Origin: Herbaspirillum sp.
Lineage (GTDB): Bacteria > Pseudomonadota > Gammaproteobacteria > Burkholderiales > Burkholderiaceae_D
Direction of reading: 5' to 3'
Length of the DNA: 32,379 nt
NCBI GenBank assembly: GCA_019233085.1
Contig: JAFAMT010000492.1
Coordinates: 1-32,379 of the forward strand
The translations under genes were made by a program, and so were the position numbers. Shown piece after piece: positions 1 to 8,455 of the stretch; position 1 is the stretch's first letter, and each line of letters begins with the position of its first letter. Below the pieces are notes generated by a model. It ran no database searches. It saw nothing but the letters and a program-made list of their open reading frames with translations, and had not been told where the DNA came from.

Positions 1-1547
1 TATCCCTGGATCTGGTGGCATCCGGCCCGCTGCAGCCATTCCCTCTGGAGCGAGGTTTCAACCCCTTCGGCGATGACGCACAGATGCAGGTTGCGCCCCA
101 GTTCGATCACGGTCCGCACAATGGCGGCATCCTGTGTGCCCTGACCCAATAGCCGGATGAAGGATTGGTCGATCTTGAGCTTGTCGATGGGAAAGCGTTT
201 CAGATAGCCCAGGCTGGAATAGCCGGTGCCGAAGTCGTCGATGGCCAGCTTCAACCCCAGCCTGCGCAGATGCTTCAACAAGTCGATGGCGCTCTCGGTC
301 TGCTCCATCACCGCTCCTTCGGTGATTTCCAGTTCCAGCAGGGCGGGATCGATACCGGTCCTGGCCAGCAAGTCCTCGATCCTGGCCGCAAAACCGGGAT
401 GCTGGAACTGCCGCGGTGAAATATTGACCGCCACCGGTGCCGGCGTGCCGTTGCCCTGCAGGCGTCGGATCTTTCGGCAAGCCTCTTCAAGCACCCAGTG
501 CCCGATGGCGACGATCTGCCCGGATTGTTCTGCCGCAGGGATGAATTCCATCGGTGAGATCAACTGCCCGTTGCGGCGCCAGCGCAATAGCGCCTCGAAG
601 CCGCACAGGCGGCCGTCCGAGAGGCGTTGTTGCGGCTGGAAGTACAGCAACAGTTCTTCGCGCTGCACGGCGTGTACGATTTGTGTTTCCAGGTCGAGGC
701 GACGTTCGTCCTCGGCGTTGAGCTCTTCCGAGTACGTGACCATCACGCCATTGCCGGCCTGCCGCGCTGCCTGCGACGCGGCCGCCACATTGCGCAGTAC
801 CGCCGCAGGCGTAGCCCCGTGTCGTGGATATTCGGCTGCCCCCAGGCTCAACTGCGGAAATACCTCGTGGGCACGGTAGACAAAAGGAGCCTTCATCTGC
901 TCGCGCAAGGCCTGTACAGCCTCGTTGAAGCGTGCCGAACCCAGGGTGTGGCGATACAGCAGCAGGAAACCGCCACTGTCCAGGCGAAACACCTCGCCCT
1001 CGAATCGCCCGGCCACGACGACCAGCCGTTGCGCTATGACAATGGTCAGGTGATCGAGGAACTCATGCCCATACGCTGACGAAATCCTGTCAAAACGTTG
1101 CATGCCTGCCAGCAGGAGCGAGTGCGGCACCCCGGCCAGGCCTGCCAGTCGCTGCTCGAAGGCGCGTCGATGTGGTAGACCCGTCAGCGGTTCTCGGGCA
1201 GCCTGCTGTGCCAGGGTATCTTCCACCCGAAAGCGCTCCCGCACGTGGTAGAGCAGGAATGCCGCCGTACCCAGCGCCAGCAGGTCGAACAGGTAGACCA
1301 GCCTGGCGATGCGATCGAGGTTGCGGGTGATCAGCGCATGTCGTTCGAGCAGGGCGGAGGCATCTTGCGCCTCCCCCTCGGCGCGCGCATCGGTGACCGC
1401 CGGCCTGGTTGCCCGATGGATGGCTGCCGCGGCGTCGGTCATGACATGCGAGAGGATGATGCCCGAGCCGATCAGCAGGACCAGAAGCGCGTAGACGGCG
1501 CAGCGATAGCCACGCCGCCACACGGTGGTGTCGATGCGCTTCAGCAT
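1..1547 (-). CDS. Membrane-anchored GGDEF/EAL protein (probable cyclic-di-GMP phosphodiesterase), 3' end outside window
   Basis: Predicted cyclic-di-GMP phosphodiesterase at the inner membrane. 515 codons are visible in one unbroken frame before the left edge. Two hydrophobic segments (about residues 17-35 and 82-100) flank a short extracytoplasmic loop. A GGDEF-type domain follows (about 115-275), but its signature is degenerate: DSGGF at 190-194 stands where GGDEF belongs, so cyclase activity is not expected. The EAL domain looks intact: E318-A319-L320, N375 in NISPRQ, EITE at 407-410, DDFGTGYSS at 437-445, K458 and E494 in AEGVET. The frame runs to the window edge in the conserved Q-G segment that precedes the usual domain end, so only a short tail is missing. 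The start is the ATG 13 bases after the chemoreceptor stop, which suggests one operon linking chemosensing to c-di-GMP. Product class is confident; the signal sensed is unknown. Confidence 0.88.
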   Translation of the reverse strand, partial: MLKRIDTTVWRRGYRCAVYALLVLLIGSGIILSHVMTDAAAAIHRATRPAVTDARAEGEAQDASALLERHALITRNLDRIARLVYLFDLLALGTAAFLLYHVRERFRVEDTLAQQAAREPLTGLPHRRAFEQRLAGLAGVPHSLLLAGMQRFDRISSAYGHEFLDHLTIVIAQRLVVVAGRFEGEVFRLDSGGFLLLYRHTLGSARFNEAVQALREQMKAPFVYRAHEVFPQLSLGAAEYPRHGATPAAVLRNVAAASQAARQAGNGVMVTYSEELNAEDERRLDLETQIVHAVQREELLLYFQPQQRLSDGRLCGFEALLRWRRNGQLISPMEFIPAAEQSGQIVAIGHWVLEEACRKIRRLQGNGTPAPVAVNISPRQFQHPGFAARIEDLLARTGIDPALLELEITEGAVMEQTESAIDLLKHLRRLGLKLAIDDFGTGYSSLGYLKRFPIDKLKIDQSFIRLLGQGTQDAAIVRTVIELGRNLHLCVIAEGVETSLQREWLQRAGCHQIQG

Positions 1548-1560
1548 GGCCTGGCCAGGC

Positions 1561-3252
1561 TCAGAACGTGGCCCACTCTTCCTCCTTGTCGGCTGCCAGC
1601 GCGCGCGGCGCGACAGGCGCCAGGGCGGTCGGGCGCGCCATGGTGGCCGGTGGCAGGGCATCGGAGACACGCGAGCGGGTATCGTTGGCGTCCAGCTTGA
1701 AGACGCTCACGATCTGCGCCAGCGCGCTGGCCTGCTCCTGCAGCGAACGCGATGCGGCAGCGGCTTCTTCCACCAGCGCGGCGTTCTGCTGGGTGACATC
1801 GTCCATCTGGATGATGGCCTGGTTGATCTGCTCGATGCCCGAGGCCTGCTCCTGGCTGGCCAGGCTGATCTCGCCGATGATGTCGGTGACCTTGCCGGCA
1901 TTGTCCACGATCTCGCTCATGGTCACACCCGCCTGGTCGGCCAGGCGGGTGCCGACGTCGACCTTGTCCACCGAATCCTCGATGAGCACCTTGATTTCCT
2001 TGGCAGCGGCGGCCGAGCGCTGGGCCAGGCTGCGCACCTCGGAGGCCACCACGGCGAAGCCGCGTCCCTGCTCGCCGGCGCGGGCTGCTTCCACGGCCGC
2101 GTTCAGGGCCAGGATATTGGTCTGGAAAGCGATGCCGTCGATGACGCTGATGATGTCGACGATCTTGCGCGACGATTCATTGATGGCGCCCATGGTGGTC
2201 ACCACCTCGGCCACCACCATGCCGCCCTTTTGCGCGACCGACGAGGAGACCGAGGCCATCTCGTTGGCCTGGCGTGCGTTGGCCACGTTCTGCTTCACGG
2301 TCGAGGTCAGTTCTTCCATGGAGGAGGCAGTTTCTTCCAGCGAGCTGGCCTGCTCCTCGGTGCGCGAGGAGAGATCCAGGTTGCCGGTGGCGATCTGGCG
2401 CGAGCCGATGGCGATGCTGTCGCTGCTGGTCCGTACCGTCTGCACCACCTTGCGCAGGGAGGTCTGCATCAGGTGCATGGCACTGACGATGCTGCCGGTG
2501 CGCGCCCGGCCCATGTCGATAGGGGTGCTCAGGTCGCCCGAAGAGACGGCCACGGCCACGGCGGCCACGTCCTTGGGTTCGCCGCCGAGCTGGCGTGTCA
2601 GATTGCGCGAGATAAGCAAGCCGATCAGTACGCCCATGATCACCCCGCCCAGCGTCATGGCGATGAGCAGCAGACGGATGTTGGCGTAGATGACATCGGT
2701 TTCGTCATTCAAGGCATCGGCATTGTTCTTCTTGGCTTCCATCATCTGCGTCATCAACTGGTCAACCTGGTTGGCCAGCGGGCGCACGGTCCCGAACAAT
2801 TGCGCGGTCGATGCACGCTTGTCGCTGAAGGGTTCCGCATGCAGCAGCCTGGCGGTTTCCTTGATGGCAGCCTGGTAATCAAGGAAGGCCTGGCGGGTAT
2901 TTGCCACCAGCTTCTGGCCTTCTGCGGTGTAGAACAGCTTCTCGGCTGCGCTCAGGGATGAGGCGGCCCGCGTCAGGCGGGCGTCCAGGTCCTGCAGGTT
3001 GGAGTCGCGCTCACTCGCGCTCTCCGACAGGATGGCGCTACGGATGGCGCGGCTGGCAGCCGATAGATCGATATTGGCTTGTGCTGCATGGCGCAGGCCC
3101 AGTACTTCCTTTTCGTACATCTGGGTGGCCATGTCATTGATCTGACCGGCCTTCAGTATTCCTATGGTGCCAATGACGGCGCCGATGAGGGCGACGATCA
3201 GGAAACCACCGACCAGCTTGCTGCTCACTTTCAGATTCGCGAACCAATTCAT
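1561..3252 (-). CDS. Methyl-accepting chemotaxis protein (Tar/Tsr-like, four-helix-bundle sensor)
   Basis: Transmembrane chemoreceptor that controls CheA through CheW in the polar array. 563 residues: TM1 about 10-32, a periplasmic helical region 33-190 typical of four-helix-bundle sensors, TM2 about 193-214, HAMP about 215-268, then the long coiled-coil signalling domain. The highly conserved hairpin tip lies at about 374-420 ([23 protein letters not shown] start, then [17 protein letters not shown]). The C terminus ends EWATF, a match to the xWxxF pentapeptide that tethers CheR and CheB in Tsr and Tar, so this receptor is probably methylated with its own tether. A P/A-rich flexible stretch (about 525-555) precedes it. 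Start: ATG with GGGGAAAG just upstream. It is followed 13 bases later by the EAL protein gene. Ligand unknown. Confidence 0.95.
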   Translation of the reverse strand: MNWFANLKVSSKLVGGFLIVALIGAVIGTIGILKAGQINDMATQMYEKEVLGLRHAAQANIDLSAASRAIRSAILSESASERDSNLQDLDARLTRAASSLSAAEKLFYTAEGQKLVANTRQAFLDYQAAIKETARLLHAEPFSDKRASTAQLFGTVRPLANQVDQLMTQMMEAKKNNADALNDETDVIYANIRLLLIAMTLGGVIMGVLIGLLISRNLTRQLGGEPKDVAAVAVAVSSGDLSTPIDMGRARTGSIVSAMHLMQTSLRKVVQTVRTSSDSIAIGSRQIATGNLDLSSRTEEQASSLEETASSMEELTSTVKQNVANARQANEMASVSSSVAQKGGMVVAEVVTTMGAINESSRKIVDIISVIDGIAFQTNILALNAAVEAARAGEQGRGFAVVASEVRSLAQRSAAAAKEIKVLIEDSVDKVDVGTRLADQAGVTMSEIVDNAGKVTDIIGEISLASQEQASGIEQINQAIIQMDDVTQQNAALVEEAAAASRSLQEQASALAQIVSVFKLDANDTRSRVSDALPPATMARPTALAPVAPRALAADKEEEWATF

Positions 3253-3471
3253 TGTCTTTCCCCGGGTGTAGGCACTGCTTTACAACGGTTTTCGCCAGAT
3301 CCTCGACGCCCATGACGTCGGTCCGGCAGAGGTGGTTTAGTTACGACCTGATGCGGCTGAGGGACCGCGACAGGCCAGCCTAAGGGGGATGGGAGAAGGG
3401 ATTGCGAATGGCGAGCAGGCGGCACAAGCCGCGCCGCACATGGTTTTCAGCGCGACGTGAGAGCGCCGTCA

Positions 3472-3506
3472 GGCGTGCGGCGTGCGGCGTGCGGCGTGCG
3501 GCTTGC
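3472..3506. repeat. Heptanucleotide tandem repeat, GGCGTGC x5 (last copy imperfect)
   Basis: Four exact head-to-tail copies of GGCGTGC (3472-3499) are followed by GGCTTGC with one mismatch (3500-3506). The unit is 7 bases, so a change in copy number would shift any reading frame crossing it, but no supported gene does. It lies about 220 bases upstream of the chemoreceptor start. Confidence 0.9.
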
Positions 3507-3615
3507 TTGCGCAAGGAATTTTCCATTTGCAGAGGGATCATCGTGTTCGACGGCGTACTGACTCCCAGGGCCATTTACGAGTGATCTGCGCGGGCGCAAC
3601 TGAGGTGGTGCCAGG

Positions 3616-3677
3616 ATGCGGCTAATGTCGATTTAACTATTAGTTAAGTGAAGTATCCGCATTTTAACTGAATTCAG
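3616..3677. repeat. AT-rich nested palindromes downstream of the GIY-YIG gene
   Basis: A perfect inverted repeat TTAACTA-T-TAGTTAA spans 3633-3647. It sits inside an outer pair ATGCGG (3616-3621) and CCGCAT (3657-3662). A separate 10-base palindrome CTGAATTCAG follows at 3668-3677. The core is markedly AT-rich against GC-rich surroundings. It lies 11 bases beyond the stop codon of the minus-strand GIY-YIG gene. It could act as an operator or an mRNA 3' structure. It lacks the GC-rich stem and U-run of a typical intrinsic terminator. Confidence 0.65.
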
Positions 3678-3687
3678 GTCACCGTTC

Positions 3688-4893
3688 TCAAGGGCTGATT
3701 CTGTTGCAGCACGGACTGGCACCGAAAGTCTGCACGAAGGTCTGGTAGAGCTTGCGCTCTATCCATCGGGGTGTTTCGTAGAGCTTGTAGCGGACTTCCG
3801 CATTGCCCAGGACCAGTTGCGCGTGGAGTTCATTGTTGTTGCTGTTGCCGGTGAGGTGCTCGCGCAGGCGTTTTTTCAGGTTCGTCGATGAACCGATGTA
3901 GAGGATGCGGTTGTGCGAGGGCAGTACCGAGAGTGTGTTCTCACCCGGCTCGGTATCACGCAGGCGGATCTCGTAGACGCCTGCGCGTGCAGGGATGGCA
4001 TGGTCCAGCAACTCCAGCCGTAGCGGCCGCAAGCGCGAAAAACCGGAGGTGGCCGCCACGTAGGGCATGTGCTTGTGACGTTCGCGGTGGTCGGGAATGG
4101 CCAGTGAATGTCGCGCATGGGTGATGGAGCGCCGGGAGATGCCCAACTGGTGCACGTTGTTGAGGATCACGGCCAGATCGTCATCGGTGAGCAGCCTGCC
4201 GCGATAGCCCTGGAACAGGCTCAGTGCTTCGGCCTTGATCAGGCTGTCGAGCAGGTACTGGCTGCGTTGTCGCGAATTGACGAACAGCCGCGATAGCGCC
4301 AGAGGCCGCCCCTCGCCAGTGAGCAGGCAAAGGTGGCCGGCCAGGCGGGAAATGCGGCTGGCCTCGCAGACGATACCCTGCGTATCGGGCAGTTGCGCCA
4401 TGTCGTCGGCGGCCGATTGTTGCGTGTATTGCACCAGGTCGGCCATGTCGCCGCTGCGCAGGTAATCGCGCTGGGCCCGCACCACCACCCGGATCAGTGC
4501 ATGGGTGAGCAGGTTGCGGGTATTGACCAGGCGCAGCTGTTGCCAGAGCTTGCGCTGCGGCGCCGGCCAGTGGGCCGCAGGCAGCTCATCCAGGCCGGTT
4601 TCGGCCAGGAGCCCATATTGGCGGGTGAAATAGCGGGACTGGTATTGCAGGCGCGGCTGCTCGGTTTCCGGCCGCCATTGCAGCTGGCAGCTTGCACGCA
4701 CTGGTGTATCGCTCTCGCTCCATTCGCTGTCGGGCAGGGCGGAAATGGTCAGGTACGGGCGCAGTGCCTGGAAATCCTCCGACTCCTCCAGTGCGACCAC
4801 CTGTTGCAAGAAGGTCTTGCCGGAGAGCTCGAGGAAGCGGGAGAGCGTGATCTTGCTCAGCAGGGACTCGGAAAGCGGGCGCTTGGCCGGCAC
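3688..4893 (-). CDS. RpoN (sigma-54)-like region fused to a C-terminal GIY-YIG nuclease domain
   Basis: 401 residues, role unknown. The C-terminal domain (about 302-392) is a GIY-YIG nuclease fold: GVYEI 305-309, LYIGSS 331-336, basic helix LKKRLREHL 339-347 with candidate catalytic Arg, and E379 in the WIERKLY helix as candidate metal ligand. The N-terminal 275 residues resemble the sigma-54 core-binding and DNA-binding regions in order. A helix with QLRLVNTRNLLTHALIRVVVRAQRDYL (about 119-145) matches the RpoN core-binding pattern. ASRISRL (178-184) to RLFVNSRQ is HTH-like. LTDDDLAVILNN then ISRRSITHARHSL (252-264) aligns with the RpoN box (ARRTVAKYRE type). The glutamine-rich activator-interaction region I of true RpoN is missing. 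Translation appears to start at GTG (4893-4891), preceded by GGAG eight bases upstream. It stands alone on the minus strand. The GIY-YIG call is firm; the sigma-54 relation is by eye. Confidence 0.8.
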   Translation of the reverse strand: MPAKRPLSESLLSKITLSRFLELSGKTFLQQVVALEESEDFQALRPYLTISALPDSEWSESDTPVRASCQLQWRPETEQPRLQYQSRYFTRQYGLLAETGLDELPAAHWPAPQRKLWQQLRLVNTRNLLTHALIRVVVRAQRDYLRSGDMADLVQYTQQSAADDMAQLPDTQGIVCEASRISRLAGHLCLLTGEGRPLALSRLFVNSRQRSQYLLDSLIKAEALSLFQGYRGRLLTDDDLAVILNNVHQLGISRRSITHARHSLAIPDHRERHKHMPYVAATSGFSRLRPLRLELLDHAIPARAGVYEIRLRDTEPGENTLSVLPSHNRILYIGSSTNLKKRLREHLTGNSNNNELHAQLVLGNAEVRYKLYETPRWIERKLYQTFVQTFGASPCCNRISP

Positions 4894-5235
4894 GATGTTG
4901 GCTCCACGATCAGCAAAAGGGGGCAGAGTCTAGCCGATTTCATGACCGTATGGCGCCAGCGGTCGCGTGCTGCACTGGCATCGGGATCTCAGGTCAGTTG
5001 CCCGGCGTGCAAGATATTGCGGACGGCGCGACATCGGCAGGCGCAGATGCAAGCCCTCCTCTTATGAAAATGTAAAGCTGAAGGGCATTTGCGCTTGTGC
5101 TTTTCACTTTGCATGGCTGGGCGGCAATTATGATGGCATGGTGCCCGACCCATGCCCTGCGCCTGGCTCTGGATGTGCGAACCGGCTTACCGAGACGAAC
5201 CGCCAAACCAACCTCTGAGATCAGCGGACCTGAAC
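4894..5235. other. Divergent intergenic region before the polysaccharide locus
   Basis: 342 bases between the minus-strand GIY-YIG gene and the first plus-strand glycosylation gene. No gene is supported. A TATGAT hexamer (5129-5134) could be a -10 element for the plus-strand block, but no good -35 sits at the right distance. No JUMPStart/ops element was found here. Confidence 0.5.
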
Positions 5236-7644
5236 ATGAATTTCAACGAACGCGCGACGAACCTGCTGGAAATGCCTGTCTCTCCCATTACCTGGGACGG
5301 CATCATCAAGGAAGCCCAACGCCTTGAACGTGAATTCGCCTATATCCCTTCCAACGTCAAATGGGCGCTCGACTACAAGCGCTTCCAGGTCGAGCACGCG
5401 CGCGGCAATGCCAGTGATGCGCTGTGGTACCTGAAGCAAGCCATTGCGACCGCGCCCTACAACGCCGATATCCTGGCCGATTACAAGAAGGTGGTGCAGA
5501 AGAGTTCGGATCTGCAAAACCTGGTGCTGATCATCTCCAGCAAGGTGAATGAATCCAAGGCCTTGCGCCTGGCTGAACAGTTCGATGCGGCCGGCGTCCA
5601 GTACATGATCGTCAGCGGCAACAATACGCCTTCCATCGCACATCCACGGGCGCTGCAGGTGGAGGTTGCCGATAACTTCGAATCGACGCCACGCAAGGTG
5701 GTCGCCGCGCTGACCTGGGTCTATGAAAATATCGGCAGCAATGTCGGTGTACTCAAGGTGAGCGACGAGATGGGTCTGGTCGATGCCGCTGCGCTCAAAC
5801 GCAACCTGGCAGAGCTCTATCCTGTCGATGCCTACGCCGGGGTGCCCACGGGCGGATTGGAGCATGATCGCTGCTTCCACTGGGGCCTGTGCGACAACCA
5901 GGAGTTGAATCGCCGCGTCTATTCCCGTCCGGTGTTGCGCACCTGGGCTGGTGGTGGTGCGCTCTACCTTGGCCCGGGCCCGGTGGAGAAAGTCGTCAGT
6001 TCACTGATCCGTTTCCCTGGGCTGTTCGATGGCGAGTATTACGACGACAAGCTCGTCGGCGATGTGCTGGTCTTCGAGGGTGTGGCGCTGGTGGAGCGCG
6101 CCGCCTATGCCGATTTCGGCCTGACCATCGGTGGAGTCCCTGCGCCGGCTACCGCAACGGGTTTGAGCTTGCCACAGGTATCGCCGGCACCCGCCCCGGC
6201 GCCCGCGCCAGCACCGGTGCCCGCGCCCGCACCCGCCGCAGTGCAGCCACAGCAACTGCCCCTCAAGGTGCAAGGTGCCGGTACGGCCGCGCCAGCCCCG
6301 GCCGGGAAGCAAGCGCTATACCTTCACCTGGGCTGCGGTACCAAGAATTTCCCGGGCTTCATCAATATCGACCTCGACGCACCCGGCGCCGACATGAACC
6401 TGAATCTGACCAAGCAGCTGCCTTGGGAGCGCGGAACCGTCACTGGCATCTACAGCGAGCACTTCTTCGAGCATGTGGGTGCGAACCAGGGCATTCGCTT
6501 GCTGCACGAGTGCCATCGCATCCTCAAGCCGGGCGGCATCGTGCGTTTTGCCATGCCGGATCTGGAGTACATGATCGGTGACTACGTTAACAATCGCGTC
6601 CACCCCGACTGGGCGCGCTTTGGCATGCCGTGGACCGCAAGTCGCTGCCAGCGTCTGAACATCGCCATGCGCTGGTGGGGGCATGAATGGATCTACGATG
6701 AAGAAGAACTTGTGCGCATCGGCAAAATGGTCGGCCTGGAACTGATCGGCCGCTGCGAGTATGGCGTCAGTTCCGACCCCATGCTGAATGACCGCGAATA
6801 CCGTGAGTCGTCCCAGCTGATCGTTGAATTCCGCAAGCCGGAGCGCCAGGTCCAGCATGGTGCCGAGCCGCTGGTCAGCATCGTCATGCCGTCGTACAAG
6901 GCCACTTACTTCAGGCAAGCATTGGAAAGCGCGCTGGCGCAGACCTATCGCAATATCGAAGTGTTGGTCACGGACGATTGCCCGACCGATGCCATCGCGG
7001 CCATTGTGCGCGACTATCAGGAAAGGGATGCGCGCGTGCGTTACATGCGCAATCCCAAGGCCGGCACCGATATCGGACGCTCCAATCACTGCCTGTGCCT
7101 GGAGCAGGCCAAGGGTGAGTTCGTCAAGTTCCTGAACGATGACGACGTGCTGGCGCCGCATTGCGTCGAGCGTTTGCTCGGGGCCTTTGCCGCCAATCCT
7201 GACATCACCCTGGCCACATCGAAGCGCCAGCGCATCGACCGCAACGGCAGTTTCCTCCCGGACATCACCGCCACCCAGTTGCTGGTCCAGGAGGATTCGG
7301 TCATCGATGGCCTGTCCCTGGGGTCGGCATTACTCTCGACGCAGATCAACTTTGTCGGTGAGCCGAGCACCGTGATGTTCCGGAAATCCGAAGTGGCCGA
7401 AGTGAAGCCGGATTTCATGTCCGTCGATGGACAGGAAATATCGTGGGCATCCGACGTTGCCATCTATATCAACCTGGCGCTCAAGGGCAGTACGGCGTAT
7501 CTGACCGAGGCACTGAGCTTCTTCCGTATTCACGAAGAGCAGGGACAGGTCGTGTCGGCGGTGGCGGCACAGGAAGAATCGACGCGCTGCTGGAACATCT
7601 TGCGCGACTTCTGGACGCGCAACGAATTCCACCGCCCCATCTGA
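5236..7644 (+). CDS. Three-domain protein: GT31-like glycosyltransferase, SAM methyltransferase and GT2 glycosyltransferase
   Basis: 802 residues, likely cytoplasmic, assembling or modifying a surface glycan. Residues 15-90 look helical (TPR-like). Residues 96-295 resemble a fringe/GT31-type transferase: VLKVSDEM (172-179) in the position of a DxD motif, TWAGGGALYLGP (236-247) and YYDDKLVGDVL (268-278), as in the family's EDV.G motif. A Pro/Ala linker (about 315-357) follows. Residues 360-535 form a class I SAM methyltransferase (LHLGCGTKNFPGF 363-375; HECHRILKPGG 424-434). Residues 545-800 form a GT2 domain (VSIVMPSYK 547-555; VTDDCPTD 578-585; FLNDDDVLAP 632-641). The frame is open from 5152, but MNFNERA at 5236 is the likelier start because the preceding codons resemble no domain. 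Neighbours are sugar-modifying enzymes. Domain calls 2 and 3 are firm; domain 1 is by motif resemblance. Acceptors are unknown. Confidence 0.85.
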   Translation: MNFNERATNLLEMPVSPITWDGIIKEAQRLEREFAYIPSNVKWALDYKRFQVEHARGNASDALWYLKQAIATAPYNADILADYKKVVQKSSDLQNLVLIISSKVNESKALRLAEQFDAAGVQYMIVSGNNTPSIAHPRALQVEVADNFESTPRKVVAALTWVYENIGSNVGVLKVSDEMGLVDAAALKRNLAELYPVDAYAGVPTGGLEHDRCFHWGLCDNQELNRRVYSRPVLRTWAGGGALYLGPGPVEKVVSSLIRFPGLFDGEYYDDKLVGDVLVFEGVALVERAAYADFGLTIGGVPAPATATGLSLPQVSPAPAPAPAPAPVPAPAPAAVQPQQLPLKVQGAGTAAPAPAGKQALYLHLGCGTKNFPGFINIDLDAPGADMNLNLTKQLPWERGTVTGIYSEHFFEHVGANQGIRLLHECHRILKPGGIVRFAMPDLEYMIGDYVNNRVHPDWARFGMPWTASRCQRLNIAMRWWGHEWIYDEEELVRIGKMVGLELIGRCEYGVSSDPMLNDREYRESSQLIVEFRKPERQVQHGAEPLVSIVMPSYKATYFRQALESALAQTYRNIEVLVTDDCPTDAIAAIVRDYQERDARVRYMRNPKAGTDIGRSNHCLCLEQAKGEFVKFLNDDDVLAPHCVERLLGAFAANPDITLATSKRQRIDRNGSFLPDITATQLLVQEDSVIDGLSLGSALLSTQINFVGEPSTVMFRKSEVAEVKPDFMSVDGQEISWASDVAIYINLALKGSTAYLTEALSFFRIHEEQGQVVSAVAAQEESTRCWNILRDFWTRNEFHRPI

Positions 7645-7702
7645 GGCTGGTCGTGGTCGTGGCCGTGGTTTGAATCTGATGACTTGAAGAGTGGAGTCGG
7701 AA

Positions 7703-8404
7703 ATGCAAGAAAAATATGATGCCTGGGAAAACTACTACAGCGGCCTCAATTCGCTGCTTTTTCCCAATGAATATGTATTGCGCTCGTTCGTGGGCGGTTA
7801 TCCCAAGCTGAAGATCGACAAGAATTATCGCGGCAAGAAGATCTGCGATGTCTCCTGCGGTGATGGCCGCAACATGGTGCTGCTGGACAAGCTGGGTTTC
7901 GAGCTGTACGGCACCGAAGTGACGGAAAAAACCGCGCAGATCACCCAGCAGAAATTGCTGGACCATCCGTTCGCGATCAAGAGCCAGATCAAGAGCGGCA
8001 CCAACGTCGACATTCCCTTCGATGAGAGCTTTTTCGATTACCTGCTGTCCTGGAACGCGATCTATTACCTGGACAATGAAAAGTCCGAGATCGGGGATCA
8101 TGTCGCCGAATATGCGCGCGTGCTGAAATCGGGTGGCTACATGGTGTGCTCGGTGCCGACCCGGAATTGCTACTCCCTGCTCAATTGCAATGACCTGGGC
8201 GAGCATCGCATCCGTATCGATCCGCCAGAAAACAAATGGGGAGGCGGCCTGCTGAAGGGCACGTTGATGTACCGCTTCGATTCCTTCGAGCATATCGAGC
8301 AGGTGTTCGGCAGCCACTTCACCAATTTCTCCTGGGCCAAGCTGTCGGATGACTGCTTCGGTTTGCCGCTGGAATATTTCATTTTCGTCTGCCAGAAGAA
8401 ATAA
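7703..8404 (+). CDS. Class I SAM-dependent methyltransferase
   Basis: 233 residues. The SAM-binding motif I is ICDVSCGDGRNMVLL (47-61), followed by an acidic end of strand 2 (GTEVTE) and a post-motif region EYARVLKSGGYMVCSVPTR typical of Methyltransf_11/25 proteins. It probably methylates a sugar or glycan in this locus; the substrate cannot be read from the sequence. The frame is open from a GTG at 7691. The ATG at 7703 is preferred because GGAG lies six bases before it, while the GTG has no good ribosome binding site. It sits 58 bases after the three-domain gene and 51 before the aminotransferase gene, in the same direction. Confidence 0.85.
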   Translation: MQEKYDAWENYYSGLNSLLFPNEYVLRSFVGGYPKLKIDKNYRGKKICDVSCGDGRNMVLLDKLGFELYGTEVTEKTAQITQQKLLDHPFAIKSQIKSGTNVDIPFDESFFDYLLSWNAIYYLDNEKSEIGDHVAEYARVLKSGGYMVCSVPTRNCYSLLNCNDLGEHRIRIDPPENKWGGGLLKGTLMYRFDSFEHIEQVFGSHFTNFSWAKLSDDCFGLPLEYFIFVCQKK

Positions 8405-8455
8405 CGGCGAGAGGGCCGCGAAATCCACCAGGCACAGCGCAACGGGTAAAGTCTT

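Larger units (their letters stand above)
3253..3687. other. Intergenic stretch between the chemoreceptor and the GIY-YIG gene
   Basis: 435 bases without a convincing gene. It should hold the promoter of the chemoreceptor operon (minus strand) and the 3' end of the GIY-YIG transcript. I see no clear sigma-70 or flagellar sigma-28 promoter. It contains a heptanucleotide tandem repeat (3472-3506) and a cluster of AT-rich palindromes (3616-3677), listed separately. Short open frames cross the repeat on both strands, but they have no ribosome binding site and no recognisable protein. Confidence 0.6.

Noticed and set aside
58-1521. Possible frameshift in the EAL gene, because short frames are scattered over it
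   Set aside because: Reading the minus strand from the ATG at 1547 gives 515 uninterrupted codons with all EAL motifs in one frame.
1525-2961. Long plus-strand open frame opposite the chemoreceptor gene
   Set aside because: The antisense protein is low-complexity in character (His/Gly/Asp/Leu-rich), matches no family by eye and lies wholly within a clear MCP gene; it is a GC-bias shadow.
3472-3506. CRISPR-like repeat
   Set aside because: The unit is 7 bases with no spacers; it is a simple tandem repeat.
3380-3584. Short open frames on both strands across the heptanucleotide repeat
   Set aside because: No ribosome binding site, and the sequence is dominated by the repeat translation; no known protein.
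3688-4893. This gene as the housekeeping rpoN
   Set aside because: It is shorter in the sigma part, lacks the Gln-rich region I, has a diverged RpoN box and carries a GIY-YIG domain.
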